The position numbers and the translations under genes are program-made. From contig MVRK01000031.1 in NCBI GenBank assembly GCA_002067365.1, forward strand, positions 1-64,000: a DNA stretch of 64,000 nt, in the 5' to 3' direction. The notes beneath the pieces are model-generated. The model had not been told where the DNA came from, made no database searches, and saw nothing but the letters and a program-made list of their open reading frames with translations. The DNA comes from Methanosaeta sp. PtaU1.Bin060. Its GTDB lineage: Archaea > Halobacteriota > Methanosarcinia > Methanotrichales > Methanotrichaceae. This document shows positions 10,318 to 19,696 of the stretch, in pieces; position 1 is the first letter of the stretch; every line of letters begins with the position of its first letter.

Positions 10318-11580
10318 CTATCGAATTTCCGGAGCAAGGATGCCTTTCAGGTAGAAGGGATTTGAGCCCACGATATCCACTTTGCAGACGCTTCCAAGGC
10401 GCGGCGCGCCGTATATCACTATCCCAGCGTAGTTCGCAGACCTGGCCTTCATTGTTTTGCCCCGTCCGCACTCGGTGACCAGGGCTTCGAGAGTTCTGCC
10501 TTCGTAGCGCCGGTTCCTTCTGGCGGCCGTCTCCAGCCAGAGACGGGTGAGAAGCCGCGACCGGTCTTTCTTAATGCGATCGGGCATGTCGTACAGCCTC
10601 GCAGCTGCGGTGCCTGGCCGCCGGGAGAACCTCGTTATGTTGACCTTGTCCGGCTGCAGGTGAGAGATTAGGCCCATCGTCTCATTGAAATCATCATCGT
10701 TCTCTCCAGGGAATCCCACGATGACGTCTGTGCTTATGGAGATCTCCCTGAAGCTGGCTCTGAAAGCGCCTGCGATATCAAGAAGATCGCTCGCCAGATA
10801 TCTTCTGCCCATCCTCTTCAGGACCCTGTCAGAGCCAGACTGCACAGGCATGTGCAGGAATCTGTAGATCTTGGGGCTGTGCATGGCCTCGATCAGCTCC
10901 CGCTGGATCAAAAGGGCTGAATCGGGATTCATCATGCCCAGCCTCACCATGAAATCGCCCGGAACCTGCGCCACCATCCCAAGAAGCGTCGGCAGATTGG
11001 TTCCTATATCCGAGCCGTAGGCGGCTGTGTCCTGGGCTGTGAGCTGCACCTCAACGATGCCAAAGCGCACCAGCTTTCGCACAGCCTCCACCACCTCCCC
11101 AAGAGAGCGGCTGGTCAGCCTTCCCCTCGCCCTTCTGACGATACAGTAGCTGCAGCTTCCGTTGCAGCCCTCGGCAATGTTCACTATGCCGCAGGAGTCC
11201 TGGCGGCCATCGAGCCGATCGGCTTCGGGCTGCGTCCCCGCGGCCCTTTGGCGGGCTGCTGGAACGAAGAGATCTATGATCCCCTTTGCGCGGGCACCGC
11301 ATACGGGACCCATGCACCCTCTGCGCTCTATCTGCCGCAATGATCCTGGGAGGGCAGAGGGCAGGCATCCCACAACCACAAGCCTTGTGCCCTGAAGCTC
11401 GACCAGCCTCCGGATGATCTTTCGTTCGGTCTTCTCGGTCACGGCGCATGTATTCACAATCACAGCGTCGGCATCCCTTTCTGAGGCGGGCTGATGGCCC
11501 ATCTCGATGAGGGCGGCCCTCAGCTCCTGAGAGTTTCCGAAGTTGGCGGCACAGCCGTAGGTCTCGATGTAGAACTTCAT
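10318..11580 (-). CDS. tRNA threonylcarbamoyladenosine methylthiotransferase (MiaB-like, archaeal)
   Basis: 420-aa radical SAM methylthiotransferase predicted to convert t6A to ms2t6A at position 37 of tRNAs. The N-terminal UPF0004 domain has the three cluster cysteines (ETYGCAAN near residue 10, NTCAV near 45, GCLPSAL near 85). The radical SAM CxxxCxxC is CNGSCSYC around residue 138. The C-terminus (NRRYEGRTLEALV...GRSANY-like...YLKGIL) fits a TRAM RNA-binding domain. It belongs to the archaeal and eukaryotic CDKAL1-like branch, so the symbol miaB would mislead. The next gene upstream (AI-2E family) ends 30 bp away, so they may be co-transcribed. Confidence 0.9.
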   Translation of the reverse strand: MKFYIETYGCAANFGNSQELRAALIEMGHQPASERDADAVIVNTCAVTEKTERKIIRRLVELQGTRLVVVGCLPSALPGSLRQIERRGCMGPVCGARAKGIIDLFVPAARQRAAGTQPEADRLDGRQDSCGIVNIAEGCNGSCSYCIVRRARGRLTSRSLGEVVEAVRKLVRFGIVEVQLTAQDTAAYGSDIGTNLPTLLGMVAQVPGDFMVRLGMMNPDSALLIQRELIEAMHSPKIYRFLHMPVQSGSDRVLKRMGRRYLASDLLDIAGAFRASFREISISTDVIVGFPGENDDDFNETMGLISHLQPDKVNITRFSRRPGTAAARLYDMPDRIKKDRSRLLTRLWLETAARRNRRYEGRTLEALVTECGRGKTMKARSANYAGIVIYGAPRLGSVCKVDIVGSNPFYLKGILAPEIR

Positions 11581-11610
11581 CTCATCTGCTCAGCCCTTGC
11601 ACCCTATTTG

Positions 11611-12675
11611 CTAATCAGCGGCCTCGCCAGCCGAAGATCCCCCCGAATCCATCTCCTCCCGCCTCACCTGATAGATCGCAACGATGATGCCCATGATGGC
11701 AGGAGCCAGGAAAAAGCCGCCGATTCCAGCCACCAGAGCGCCGCCGAAGAAGGAGAGCATCACGAGCAGAGGATGCATAGATGATCTTGTGGAGACGAGA
11801 TACGGCCTGATGAGGAGCTCTGAGGGCAGATAGATGAGGGCCGATGAGACCACAAGAAAGATCAGCGCCTCGCTGGTGCCCAAGATGATATACCTGTAGA
11901 GGGCTACGGGCACTATCACTATCCAGGCGGTGAGAATGGGGACCATCCCTGCGATGAAGACTATGCTTGCCAGCGCGAAGGGCCTGGGAAGCCCGAAGAC
12001 GTAGAAGACCGCCGCGGCGATGATGCTGCCCAATATAGAGGTGTAGATGGTTCCGATGAATATCCCGCTCAGGATGCTGTCTATGCGGGCGATGTACTTC
12101 CTGAAGGTCCCCAGCTCCTGCTCCGGCAGAAAGACTGTCGCAGACTCCACAAAGCTCCTGCCATCCACCATCACGAAATAGCAGACTGGTATGGAGATTA
12201 GGAAGTTGATTATCCATAAAGAGACAGTCCTCCCTATCTGAAAGACGGGAACTGAGGCCACAATCGGTGCCACGACGCTGACTGCGTTCTGCAGGCTGCT
12301 GACGATGATATCGATTGCGACAGGAGGGACTGCCAGCTCGCGCCGCTCCATGAAGCCGCGCAGGGCAATTCTCAGAGGTTCCTGATTCTGAGCAAGAGAT
12401 ATGATCTGATTGGCGATCTCCAGCATTCCCAGCCCCAGGATGAGAAAGATGGGCACTACTATGAGGACCGTGGCCACAAGAGCGCCCAGCCGCCTTCGGC
12501 CCCCGAACTTGTCCATGATGGGCCTGCCCACGTAGGCGAAGACTGTGCCGAGGATCAGGCCGTCGAGGAAGGGAAAGAGGAAGTAGAAGATGAGCACCAG
12601 GGCAACTGCTGCCAGAATCAGCATTCCTCTATGTCCTGAGCACCACAGCCCGATGCCCGAGTCTGAAGATTGCAC
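11611..12675 (-). CDS. AI-2E/PerM family membrane transporter
   Basis: 354-aa integral membrane protein of the UPF0118/AI-2E exporter-like family. Hydrophobic segments form an N-terminal pair (about residues 17-50), a third near 65-88, a middle amphipathic loop, and a C-terminal block of several helices, the usual PerM layout. Substrate specificity cannot be read from sequence; family members have been linked to autoinducer export or cation/proton exchange, so no signalling role is implied. No partner gene for signalling is nearby. Confidence 0.85.
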   Translation of the reverse strand: MQSSDSGIGLWCSGHRGMLILAAVALVLIFYFLFPFLDGLILGTVFAYVGRPIMDKFGGRRRLGALVATVLIVVPIFLILGLGMLEIANQIISLAQNQEPLRIALRGFMERRELAVPPVAIDIIVSSLQNAVSVVAPIVASVPVFQIGRTVSLWIINFLISIPVCYFVMVDGRSFVESATVFLPEQELGTFRKYIARIDSILSGIFIGTIYTSILGSIIAAAVFYVFGLPRPFALASIVFIAGMVPILTAWIVIVPVALYRYIILGTSEALIFLVVSSALIYLPSELLIRPYLVSTRSSMHPLLVMLSFFGGALVAGIGGFFLAPAIMGIIVAIYQVRREEMDSGGSSAGEAAD

Positions 12676-12755
12676 AAGAGTTGATTCGCGTCTCCCAGAT
12701 AAATATGAGTGACGCCCTGAAGAGGATGCTCGTCGGATGAAAAAGAGATCGTTGC

Positions 12756-13880
12756 TCAGGCTGAGCAGGCCTGATTCGTCAGATCATCCAGCCGCTCAAG
12801 CCTCTCTTTCGGATCTGAGTTCTGCTCAGCCACCCAGGCTCTGAGCTTCCTGATGGGCCTCTCGCTGTCAAGGAGATCGCCAGCCATCTCCGCCCCCTCC
12901 TTCAGATCTGAGGCGTGCCCCATCATATAGAGCAGCGCAGAGGCATTCAGGCAGACGATATCTCTCCTGTCCCCTCTGTCCAGGCCAGCGAGGATCCTCA
13001 AGAGGCTCAGAGCCTCGCTTTTTCTGTCCCCATGGTGAAGGATGGCAGACTGTCTGCCTATCCTCATGCCAAGATCCTTCGGATGGAGGGTGTACTCCAG
13101 GATTTCGCCCCCCTCATCCAGCTCAGCCACCAGGGTCTCGCCGAGGGTGGAGATCTCATCCATTCCATGGCCTCCGTCGGCGGACAGCCCGTGAACCACA
13201 ATCGCCCTCCTGTAACCGATCTCCCTCATGGCCCTGGCAATCGGCAGGACCATCTCCCTGGAGTAAACGCCCCGAACGCCGCAGGAGGGGAGCGCCGGGT
13301 TGGCGAGGGAGCCTGCGATGTTGAGGATCGTCCCGAACCTGATCTGGGAGAGGATCCTGCTGAGGGCTGAAGGGTGGACCTTGTCGCTCATGCCATTGAA
13401 GATGCCAATCCCCGCCCGCTCAATGCTCCTCTTGACGAGAGATGCATCGCACTCCACGTCCACCCCAAGAGCCTCCAGGATGTCCACAGCTCCGCATTTT
13501 GATGTTATAGCCCTCGCGCCATGCTTTGCCATCCGGATACCGTCGGCTGCGGCCACTATCGAGGCTGCTGTGCTGATGTTGAAGGTCTTGATGGAGTCCA
13601 TGCCCGTCCCGCAGTTCTCCGCGAGGGGGCCCTCGACCTCTGGGAGGACCTTGACTGTGTCGATCTCGTAGATAGCCTCCCAGATGCCCGCGATCTCCTC
13701 GGGGGTCGCGCCCTTGGATGTCATCGCAGCCAGGAAAGCGCCCTGCTGCAGATCAGGCTGCTCATTCTTCAGAATCTGCGTGAACAGCTCCCTCGAATCC
13801 TGCCTGGAAAGGCTCCGGCCTTTGATCAGATCATCCACCCTGGCTCCGAAATACCTCAAACTCTCTTCCATCTCGACCAC
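12756..13880 (-). CDS. TrpD-family phosphoribosyltransferase, non-canonical
   Basis: 374-aa member of the anthranilate phosphoribosyltransferase / nucleoside phosphorylase (glycosyltransferase family 3) fold. The PRPP loop reads GTGMDSIKTFNIST and the next motif MAKHGARAITSKCG. In true TrpD the latter is KHGNR, whose Asn contacts anthranilate; here it is Ala. The basic pair before the T.FN..GPL.NP motif is also absent (ILSQIRFGTILNIAGSLANP). No trp gene is adjacent. Its GTG start shares one base with the TAG stop of the MDR dehydrogenase (TAGTG), so the two are likely translationally coupled; an ATG nine bases later is an alternative start. Substrate unknown; anthranilate seems unlikely. Confidence 0.85.
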   Translation of the reverse strand: MVEMEESLRYFGARVDDLIKGRSLSRQDSRELFTQILKNEQPDLQQGAFLAAMTSKGATPEEIAGIWEAIYEIDTVKVLPEVEGPLAENCGTGMDSIKTFNISTAASIVAAADGIRMAKHGARAITSKCGAVDILEALGVDVECDASLVKRSIERAGIGIFNGMSDKVHPSALSRILSQIRFGTILNIAGSLANPALPSCGVRGVYSREMVLPIARAMREIGYRRAIVVHGLSADGGHGMDEISTLGETLVAELDEGGEILEYTLHPKDLGMRIGRQSAILHHGDRKSEALSLLRILAGLDRGDRRDIVCLNASALLYMMGHASDLKEGAEMAGDLLDSERPIRKLRAWVAEQNSDPKERLERLDDLTNQACSA

Positions 13881-14932
13881 TAATCCCTGCAGATAACCGA
13901 TTTCAGTCCCGACCTCTCAGAAGAATGCCTGAAGGCATCCTCGATGCGGTCCAAAGAGGTCCTCTTTGTCACTATCCACTCAGCCCGTATCTCCCCCGAT
14001 GCCAGCAGCCTTACGGCTTCTCTGTTCTGGCGGCTGGAGCAGCCGTAGGCTCCGCTGAGCGTCAGCTCCCGATAATGAATGCCCTGCAGATCGATGGGCT
14101 CTTTGGAGTCCTCGAGACGCGGGCCCGAAAAGATGGAGACCCTCCCGCCCGGAGAGAGGAGATCGAGAAGATGGCTGTTCACCCGGATCTCGGGGGTGGC
14201 CGTCAGCATCACATCCACGCCCCTGCCCTCGGTCTCTTCAGCCACAGCCCTCGCCAGAGAAAAGGAGGAGGCGATCGCCAAAGCGCTCGTTCGTTCCTCA
14301 TCCGTATGCTCCCTCAGCCTTCGAGCGCGGTGCTCCAGTCTCTCAACGACTATTATCCTCTCTGCACCCAGCCACACCGCCAGAAGAGCATGCAGGCAGC
14401 CGATAGGTCCGCCGCCGAGGATGAGGACGATATCGCCTGATGAGACGCCGGACTGCTCCTGGCCGTTCAGGCAGCAGGCGAGAGGCTCGGCCAGGGCCAT
14501 CAGGCCTGGGTCGCAGTGTGATGGAAGCAGATTCAATCCCCGTGTCATGCTCTCCTGTGGCAGAGCCAGCATCTCCGCGAAGCCGCCATCTCTGTTGAAC
14601 CCAAGGATCTGGATCTCCGCGCAGCGGTTATCCTTTCCTCTCAAGCAGGATCTGCAGCGACAGCATGGGACCCCAGGCCAGACCTGCACCAGGTCACCCT
14701 CGGAGATGCCGCACTCCTTCTCGATCTCCTCAACCCTTCCGACCACCTCGTGGCCCAGGACCCGCGGATATGCGAGATCCCTGTGGCCCTGGCTGAGCAT
14801 CTTCAAGTCTGTGCCGCAGACGGCACAGGCCGCTACTCTGATCAGCGCCCCGTTCTTGGGGCACTGCGGATCAGGCAGATCTTCCAGCTCCAGGATGCCT
14901 GGCGACATCAGTACAGCAGCCCTCATGATCAT
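13880..14932 (-). CDS. Zinc-dependent MDR alcohol dehydrogenase-like protein
   Basis: 350-aa medium-chain dehydrogenase/reductase. Catalytic-zinc motifs are CAVCGTDLKM (about residues 37-46) and GHEVVGRVEE (about 59); the structural-zinc cysteines are present (CCRCRSCLRGKDNRC). A Rossmann motif (ILGGGPIGCLHALLAVWLGA) follows near 170. Its stop overlaps the start of the TrpD-like gene by one base. CobT lies 30 bp upstream in the same orientation, so these three probably form an operon. The substrate, perhaps an alcohol or sugar-phosphate-like compound, is not predictable. Confidence 0.87.
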   Translation of the reverse strand: MIMRAAVLMSPGILELEDLPDPQCPKNGALIRVAACAVCGTDLKMLSQGHRDLAYPRVLGHEVVGRVEEIEKECGISEGDLVQVWPGVPCCRCRSCLRGKDNRCAEIQILGFNRDGGFAEMLALPQESMTRGLNLLPSHCDPGLMALAEPLACCLNGQEQSGVSSGDIVLILGGGPIGCLHALLAVWLGAERIIVVERLEHRARRLREHTDEERTSALAIASSFSLARAVAEETEGRGVDVMLTATPEIRVNSHLLDLLSPGGRVSIFSGPRLEDSKEPIDLQGIHYRELTLSGAYGCSSRQNREAVRLLASGEIRAEWIVTKRTSLDRIEDAFRHSSERSGLKSVICRD

Positions 14933-14962
14933 CGATAAAAGCGCAGGAGATCAGGCAAAGCC

Positions 14963-16000
14963 TCACTTCTTGGGCAGCTCGACTGTCATCAGGACGCGAT
15001 CAGTCTCTTCCACGAGCTTCTCCCGCGAGACACCATTGATCCCTGCCAGCAGAGCCGCCCCACCCATGCCCACGCCCTCTTTGACATAACCCTGGGCGTA
15101 GATCTGCACTGGAGGGATCTTGGACATCTCGAGGCCGGGATCTGTGTAGTAGTAGGGCCTGCCTGTGGATTTCACAATCTCCCGGAAGTTGGCGCTGCAG
15201 TCCTCGACGATGTACTTCGTTGTGGCGATGGATATGTCCCCCTCGATTCCCAAGGCCCTTCCCACGACGAGCACCGCCGCCATCTGGGTGCCACCCGCCA
15301 GCACCACCTTGGTCCCCTTCAGGCCGCGCATCAGGCCGAGGGCTGCGGGCATCATGGGGTCTCCCAGCTCAGCGACAGCGCGAACGGGATCATTCCTCAG
15401 GCCGCCCTCCGCTATTCCTGCACGCCTCATCGCCTCCTCCACAACCCTCGCCTTCAGATCCACAGGGTTGGAGCAGAAGCTGCTGCTCACATTGCCGCCG
15501 TAGCCGAGGGCGCGCAGCACTGCCATGGCTGTCGTGGTGCCTCCGGCTATGGACTCGCCTATGAAGACGCAGTCCGAGAGACGTGCGAGCTTCTTTCCAA
15601 GAAGGATGGCGTTCTCGTATAGATGCCTGGCATCCGGCACGCCTGGCTGCTTCCGGATATCATTTCCGCCCGCTCCGCCCAGCTCCACGTAGGGGATGGC
15701 CGGCTTCTTGCGAAGGCCCGAGGCCACGAAGAGCGAGGGAATGCCCGTGAGGTTCAGCGCGGCCTTAGTCACTATGGCGGGAGTGGGTGAGCCGCCCGGG
15801 GCCTCGGGCAGCTCGGGCATAGTGATGATCTTATTCGTCTCGACAAGCTCAGCGTCCGCTCCGGGGGTGTAGTCTGTCAGCTCAGGCGAGGTGCCTGCTG
15901 CGCTGATGCCCGGAATCTTGCCGGTATCTGTGTTGGAGATGACGCAGAGGAAGAGCGGCCTCTCTGGCCTGAACTCGAAGTCGGGGTAGATCCATTTCAT
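14963..16000 (-). CDS. cobT: Archaeal CobT-like nicotinate mononucleotide:base phosphoribosyltransferase (UPF0284)
   Basis: 345-aa member of the archaeal CobT/UPF0284 family, thought to attach ribose phosphate to the lower-ligand base of cobamides. Recognisable blocks are the N-terminal LFLCVISNTDTGKIPGISAA, PGGSPTPAIVTKAAL, the Gly-rich VELGGAGGNDIRKQPGV, and FIGESIAGGTTTAMAVLRALGY. ATG start with GGGTGA seven bases upstream. Cobamides are essential for the methyl-transfer corrinoid proteins of methanogenesis. It heads a minus-strand set with the MDR dehydrogenase and the TrpD-like enzyme. Confidence 0.88.
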   Translation of the reverse strand: MKWIYPDFEFRPERPLFLCVISNTDTGKIPGISAAGTSPELTDYTPGADAELVETNKIITMPELPEAPGGSPTPAIVTKAALNLTGIPSLFVASGLRKKPAIPYVELGGAGGNDIRKQPGVPDARHLYENAILLGKKLARLSDCVFIGESIAGGTTTAMAVLRALGYGGNVSSSFCSNPVDLKARVVEEAMRRAGIAEGGLRNDPVRAVAELGDPMMPAALGLMRGLKGTKVVLAGGTQMAAVLVVGRALGIEGDISIATTKYIVEDCSANFREIVKSTGRPYYYTDPGLEMSKIPPVQIYAQGYVKEGVGMGGAALLAGINGVSREKLVEETDRVLMTVELPKK

Positions 16001-16142
16001 GTGCTCACCCTTCGACCCCGGATATAAAAATCCAACGCCAAATAACTTAATTTAATGCAATTTTACTTGATTGATGGACAAGCAGCTTTGAAGACAGCTT
16101 TACGAGAATAGCTGCTTTTTCTGGCAATGCTGCGAGATAGAG

Positions 16143-17294
16143 TCATTCTATGAGATGCACCTCGACCATCCCCCCAGCCTCCAAGCCCTCGCGCGCCTCT
16201 GAGACTATCACGAAGCCGTCCGCCCGGGCCACTGAACTCATGATTCCAGCGCCAGTGGTCATGATGGGCTCGGCCCAGCCGTCCTTCAGGGCGACTCTGA
16301 CGAGGCTCAGGTAGCCTGGCCGCGAGGCGATCTTTCTTGAGAGGCGGGCGCTGATCGTCGGCACAGCATCCCCGAGATGAGCCAGCTTCTTCAGGGCGGG
16401 TCTTACGAAAAGGTAGAGGCCAAAGAAAGCTGCCACGGGATAGCCCGGCAGGCAGATGACAGGGATGCCGTTCACGAAGCCGATGGCTGTGGGCTTTCCA
16501 GGATGGACGCGAACTCCGTGGGCCAGCAGCTGACCGGCCTCGGCCAGGACGCGTGGCACGTAGTCCTTCTCGCCTACAGAGGAACCACCTATTACTACTA
16601 TCATATCAGCATCAGTCTTTGATTCCAGTGCCTCAAGAATGAGCCCCGGATCATCCTGCACAGTCCTCTGCTCCAGAGGCAGACCCCCCCATCTCTCGAC
16701 ATATAGCCGGGCCATGAGGCCGTTGCTCTCGTATGCCTCGCCAGGCCGCAGCTCTCGCGTTCCCGGGACCACAAGCTCGCTGCCTGTCGGGATGATGGCG
16801 ACTCTCGGACGCGCATAGACCTCTGCCCTCTCCTGGCCCAGGGCCGCCAAAAAGGCGATGTCAGGCGGCCTGAGCCTATGCCCCTCCTTGAAGACAACAT
16901 CCCCACGACGGATGTCCTCGCCGATGCGAGCGAGATTGCGGAAAGGATGGACAGGCGCTGTCACCTCCAGGATGGGGCCTCGAAGAGCGCTGTCCTCAAG
17001 CATCACCACAGCGTCAAAACCCTCAGGCACCGCCATCCCCGTCCGAAGGGGCAGAAATCTCTTGAGGCAAGCAGGAGAGGATATGCTGGCGCCCCTCGTC
17101 TCTGCAGCCTGAACCGCAAAGCCGTCCATGGCGGCCCTGTTGAAAGACGGAAGATCTGCGGATGAGATTATATCACCGCAGATCACCCTCTCGGCGGCCT
17201 CTGGGAGCGTCTGAAGCTCTGTATGCTCCAGCGGTTGACAGCGGTCGAGCAGGAGTCCCAGGGCATCCTTCGCGCTACAGAGACGTTTGAACAT
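16143..17294 (-). CDS. moeA: Molybdopterin molybdenumtransferase MoeA
   Basis: 383-aa MoeA, which inserts molybdate or tungstate into adenylylated molybdopterin. The N-terminal domain has the diagnostic DLPSFNRAAMDGFAV; the central MPT-binding domain carries IIPTGSELV and DMIVVIGGSSVGEKDYV; the C-terminal domain has VHPGKPTAIG and PGYPVAAFFGL. In a methanogen the product would serve formylmethanofuran dehydrogenase. It is divergent from ppsA across a 132-bp region rich in TATA-like words (about 17333-17352). No C-terminal substrate-binding PBP domain is fused, unlike some archaeal MoeA proteins. Confidence 0.92.
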   Translation of the reverse strand: MFKRLCSAKDALGLLLDRCQPLEHTELQTLPEAAERVICGDIISSADLPSFNRAAMDGFAVQAAETRGASISSPACLKRFLPLRTGMAVPEGFDAVVMLEDSALRGPILEVTAPVHPFRNLARIGEDIRRGDVVFKEGHRLRPPDIAFLAALGQERAEVYARPRVAIIPTGSELVVPGTRELRPGEAYESNGLMARLYVERWGGLPLEQRTVQDDPGLILEALESKTDADMIVVIGGSSVGEKDYVPRVLAEAGQLLAHGVRVHPGKPTAIGFVNGIPVICLPGYPVAAFFGLYLFVRPALKKLAHLGDAVPTISARLSRKIASRPGYLSLVRVALKDGWAEPIMTTGAGIMSSVARADGFVIVSEAREGLEAGGMVEVHLIE

Positions 17295-17426
17295 GGCTGA
17301 GAAAAGCAGTCCTCTGTGGATAAATCCTTTTGTATATATTCTATATATCCTGTGAAAGCTTGATATAAGGTAAAGAGGGAGGGGTGGGCAGAAATTGAAC
17401 TACGCATCAATTGGGTGGATGATTTC

Positions 17427-19694
17427 ATGGCTTCTGTCGTTTGGCTGGAAGAGGTAGGCAAGGAGGACCTCTCCATCGTAGGAGGGAAGGGTGCATCGTT
17501 GGGTGAGATGATTAACATCGGCGTTCCCGTGCCCGGCGGGTTTGCCGTCACTGCCCAGGCTTTCAGGGAGTTCATCAACAAGGCTGGCATCGCTAAAAAG
17601 CTCTTCGAGGCCCTCAATGTTGACGTGAACCAGGAGGCACAGCTCCTCAAGGCGGAGGAGACTGCCAAGCGGCTGATCATGAGCGCAAAGGTCCCGGCAG
17701 ATATTGAGAAGGCCATAAAATCCAGGTACAACGAGCTTTGCGAGCGCGAGGGTGAGGCGGTCTTTGTTGCGGTTCGGTCCAGCGCCACGGCCGAGGACCT
17801 TCCCGACGCCAGCTTCGCTGGACAGCAGGAGACGTACCTGAACGTCCGCGGAGCAGACGATGTCTTCAACTCTGTGAGAAAGTGCTGGGCCTCGCTATAC
17901 GGAGCCAGAGCCATCTTCTACAGGGCAGAGCAGGGATTCGAGCACGATAAGGTGAACCTCTCGGCCATTGTGCAGAAGATGGTGGACTCTGAGAAGTCGG
18001 GCGTGATGTTCAGCTCGCAGCCGAGCACTGGCGAGCCGCTGGTGGTCATCGAGGCGGCGTGGGGATTAGGCGAATCAGTTGTCAGCGGCAGCGTCTCTCC
18101 CGACAACTACGTCGTGGACAGGGCGAAGAAGAGCGTCGTGAGCAAGCTCATCGCAGCCAAGGAGATCATGATCATCCGCGACCCCAAGACCCAGAAGACT
18201 GTCACTGTTACGGTTCCTGCGGAGAAGAGGGAGGCTGTCGTCATGAACGACACAGAGCTGGTGGAGCTGGCCAGGTACGCAGAGATCCTCGAGGAGCACT
18301 ACGGCATACCCCAGGATATCGAATGGGGCGTGGAGAAGGGCAAGATCTACATCCTGCAGTCCAGGCCCATCACCACCATCAGCAAAGCGAAAGCAGTCTC
18401 TGAGACAGCCGCCAGCGGCAATATCCTGGTGAGCGGCCTAGGAGCATCGCCTGGCTCGGCCACGGGGATTGTGAAGGTGATCTCCAGCGGCAAGGATCTT
18501 GACAAGATCAAGCAGGGCGACATCATGGTCACCAAGATGACAATGCCCGACATGGTTCCGGGCATGAGGCGGGCGGGTGCCATAGTGACAGATGAGGGTG
18601 GCATGGCCTGCCATGCTGCGATAGTGAGCCGCGAGCTTGGATGCCCAGCAGTGGTTGGGACTAAGAAGGCCACAGAGTTCCTGAAGGATGGCATGGAGAT
18701 AACAGTCGACGGCCGCAGGGGCATGGTCTATGAGGGGCGCGTTGCAGCCACGGAAAAGCCCGCAGTTGCTGCTGCCACCCAGGTAGCAGTCTCCAAGCCC
18801 GTCACAGCCACAGAGATCAAGGTGAACATCAGCGAGCCTGACAGGGCAGGGGCAGCGGCTGCGACTCTGGCGGACGGCGTAGGGCTGCTGAGAATAGAGC
18901 ACATGATATTGGGACTTGGCAAGACTCCCAACTGGTACATCAAGAACGGCAAGACTGATGTGTACATTGACGAGCTTGTGAAGAGCGTCAAGACTGTGGC
19001 CGATGCCTTCTATCCGAGGCCTGTCTGGGTTCGCACCCTGGACGCTCCGACAGACGAGTTCAGGGCGATGGAGGGAGGAGAGGGAGAGCCCCTGGAGCAC
19101 AACCCCATGCTGGGGTGGCGCGGCATCAGGAGGGACCTGACTGAGACAGAGCACTTCCGCCTGGAGGTTCGCGCCTTCAAGAAGCTGCACGAGCTGGGAG
19201 CGACTAATGTGGGCATCATGCTGCCAATGGTGCAGCATGTGAAGGAGCTGCGAGCTGCGAAGGAGATCATGATGGACGAGGGGCTGGACCTGGAGAAGAT
19301 AGATGTGGGGATCATGGTTGAGACTCCGGGAGCTGCCCTCACAATCGAGGACTTCATCGAGGAGGGCCTCGACTTCGTCTCCTTCGGCACCAACGACCTC
19401 ACGCAGTACACACTGGCGGTGGACAGGAACAACGAGAATGTGGCAGGGCTGTACACTGAGATGCATCCGGGCGTGATCAAGCTGATCGAGTATGTAGTCG
19501 AGCGCTGCAACGAGGCGGGGGTCACGACATCCATATGCGGCCAGGCAGGATCATATCCCGAGATGGCGAAGCGCCTGGTGGAGATAGGCATCACCAGCAT
19601 CTCCGCCAACATCGATGCTGTGGCCACTGTGCGCGAGACTGTGGCGAGAGCCGAGAAGATCCTGATGCTGAAAGCGCTGCGAGAGAGGAACTGA
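17427..19694 (+). CDS. ppsA: Phosphoenolpyruvate synthase
   Basis: PEP synthase of 755 aa, converting pyruvate and ATP to PEP, AMP and phosphate for gluconeogenesis from acetate. Domain order is canonical: N-terminal ATP-grasp region (VGGKGASLGEM; VRSSATAEDLPDASFAGQQ), central phospho-histidine domain (GGMACHAAIVSRELG with the catalytic His), and a C-terminal TIM barrel (GTNDLTQYTLAVDR, catalytic Cys in SICGQ). An upstream GTG (17415) is in frame, but ATG 17427 has GGGTGG about nine bases before it and yields MASVVWLEEVGKEDL, the usual N-terminus. mfnA begins two bases after its stop, implying one transcript. Confidence 0.96.
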   Translation: MASVVWLEEVGKEDLSIVGGKGASLGEMINIGVPVPGGFAVTAQAFREFINKAGIAKKLFEALNVDVNQEAQLLKAEETAKRLIMSAKVPADIEKAIKSRYNELCEREGEAVFVAVRSSATAEDLPDASFAGQQETYLNVRGADDVFNSVRKCWASLYGARAIFYRAEQGFEHDKVNLSAIVQKMVDSEKSGVMFSSQPSTGEPLVVIEAAWGLGESVVSGSVSPDNYVVDRAKKSVVSKLIAAKEIMIIRDPKTQKTVTVTVPAEKREAVVMNDTELVELARYAEILEEHYGIPQDIEWGVEKGKIYILQSRPITTISKAKAVSETAASGNILVSGLGASPGSATGIVKVISSGKDLDKIKQGDIMVTKMTMPDMVPGMRRAGAIVTDEGGMACHAAIVSRELGCPAVVGTKKATEFLKDGMEITVDGRRGMVYEGRVAATEKPAVAAATQVAVSKPVTATEIKVNISEPDRAGAAAATLADGVGLLRIEHMILGLGKTPNWYIKNGKTDVYIDELVKSVKTVADAFYPRPVWVRTLDAPTDEFRAMEGGEGEPLEHNPMLGWRGIRRDLTETEHFRLEVRAFKKLHELGATNVGIMLPMVQHVKELRAAKEIMMDEGLDLEKIDVGIMVETPGAALTIEDFIEEGLDFVSFGTNDLTQYTLAVDRNNENVAGLYTEMHPGVIKLIEYVVERCNEAGVTTSICGQAGSYPEMAKRLVEIGITSISANIDAVATVRETVARAEKILMLKALRERN

Positions 19695-19696
19695 GC

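Noticed and set aside
11611-12675. Quorum-sensing role for the AI-2E family protein
   Set aside because: Family name reflects one bacterial member; no signal synthase or receptor is nearby.
18438-19466. 342-codon minus-strand frame opposite ppsA
   Set aside because: Antisense to PEP synthase; His- and Leu-rich translation with no family features.
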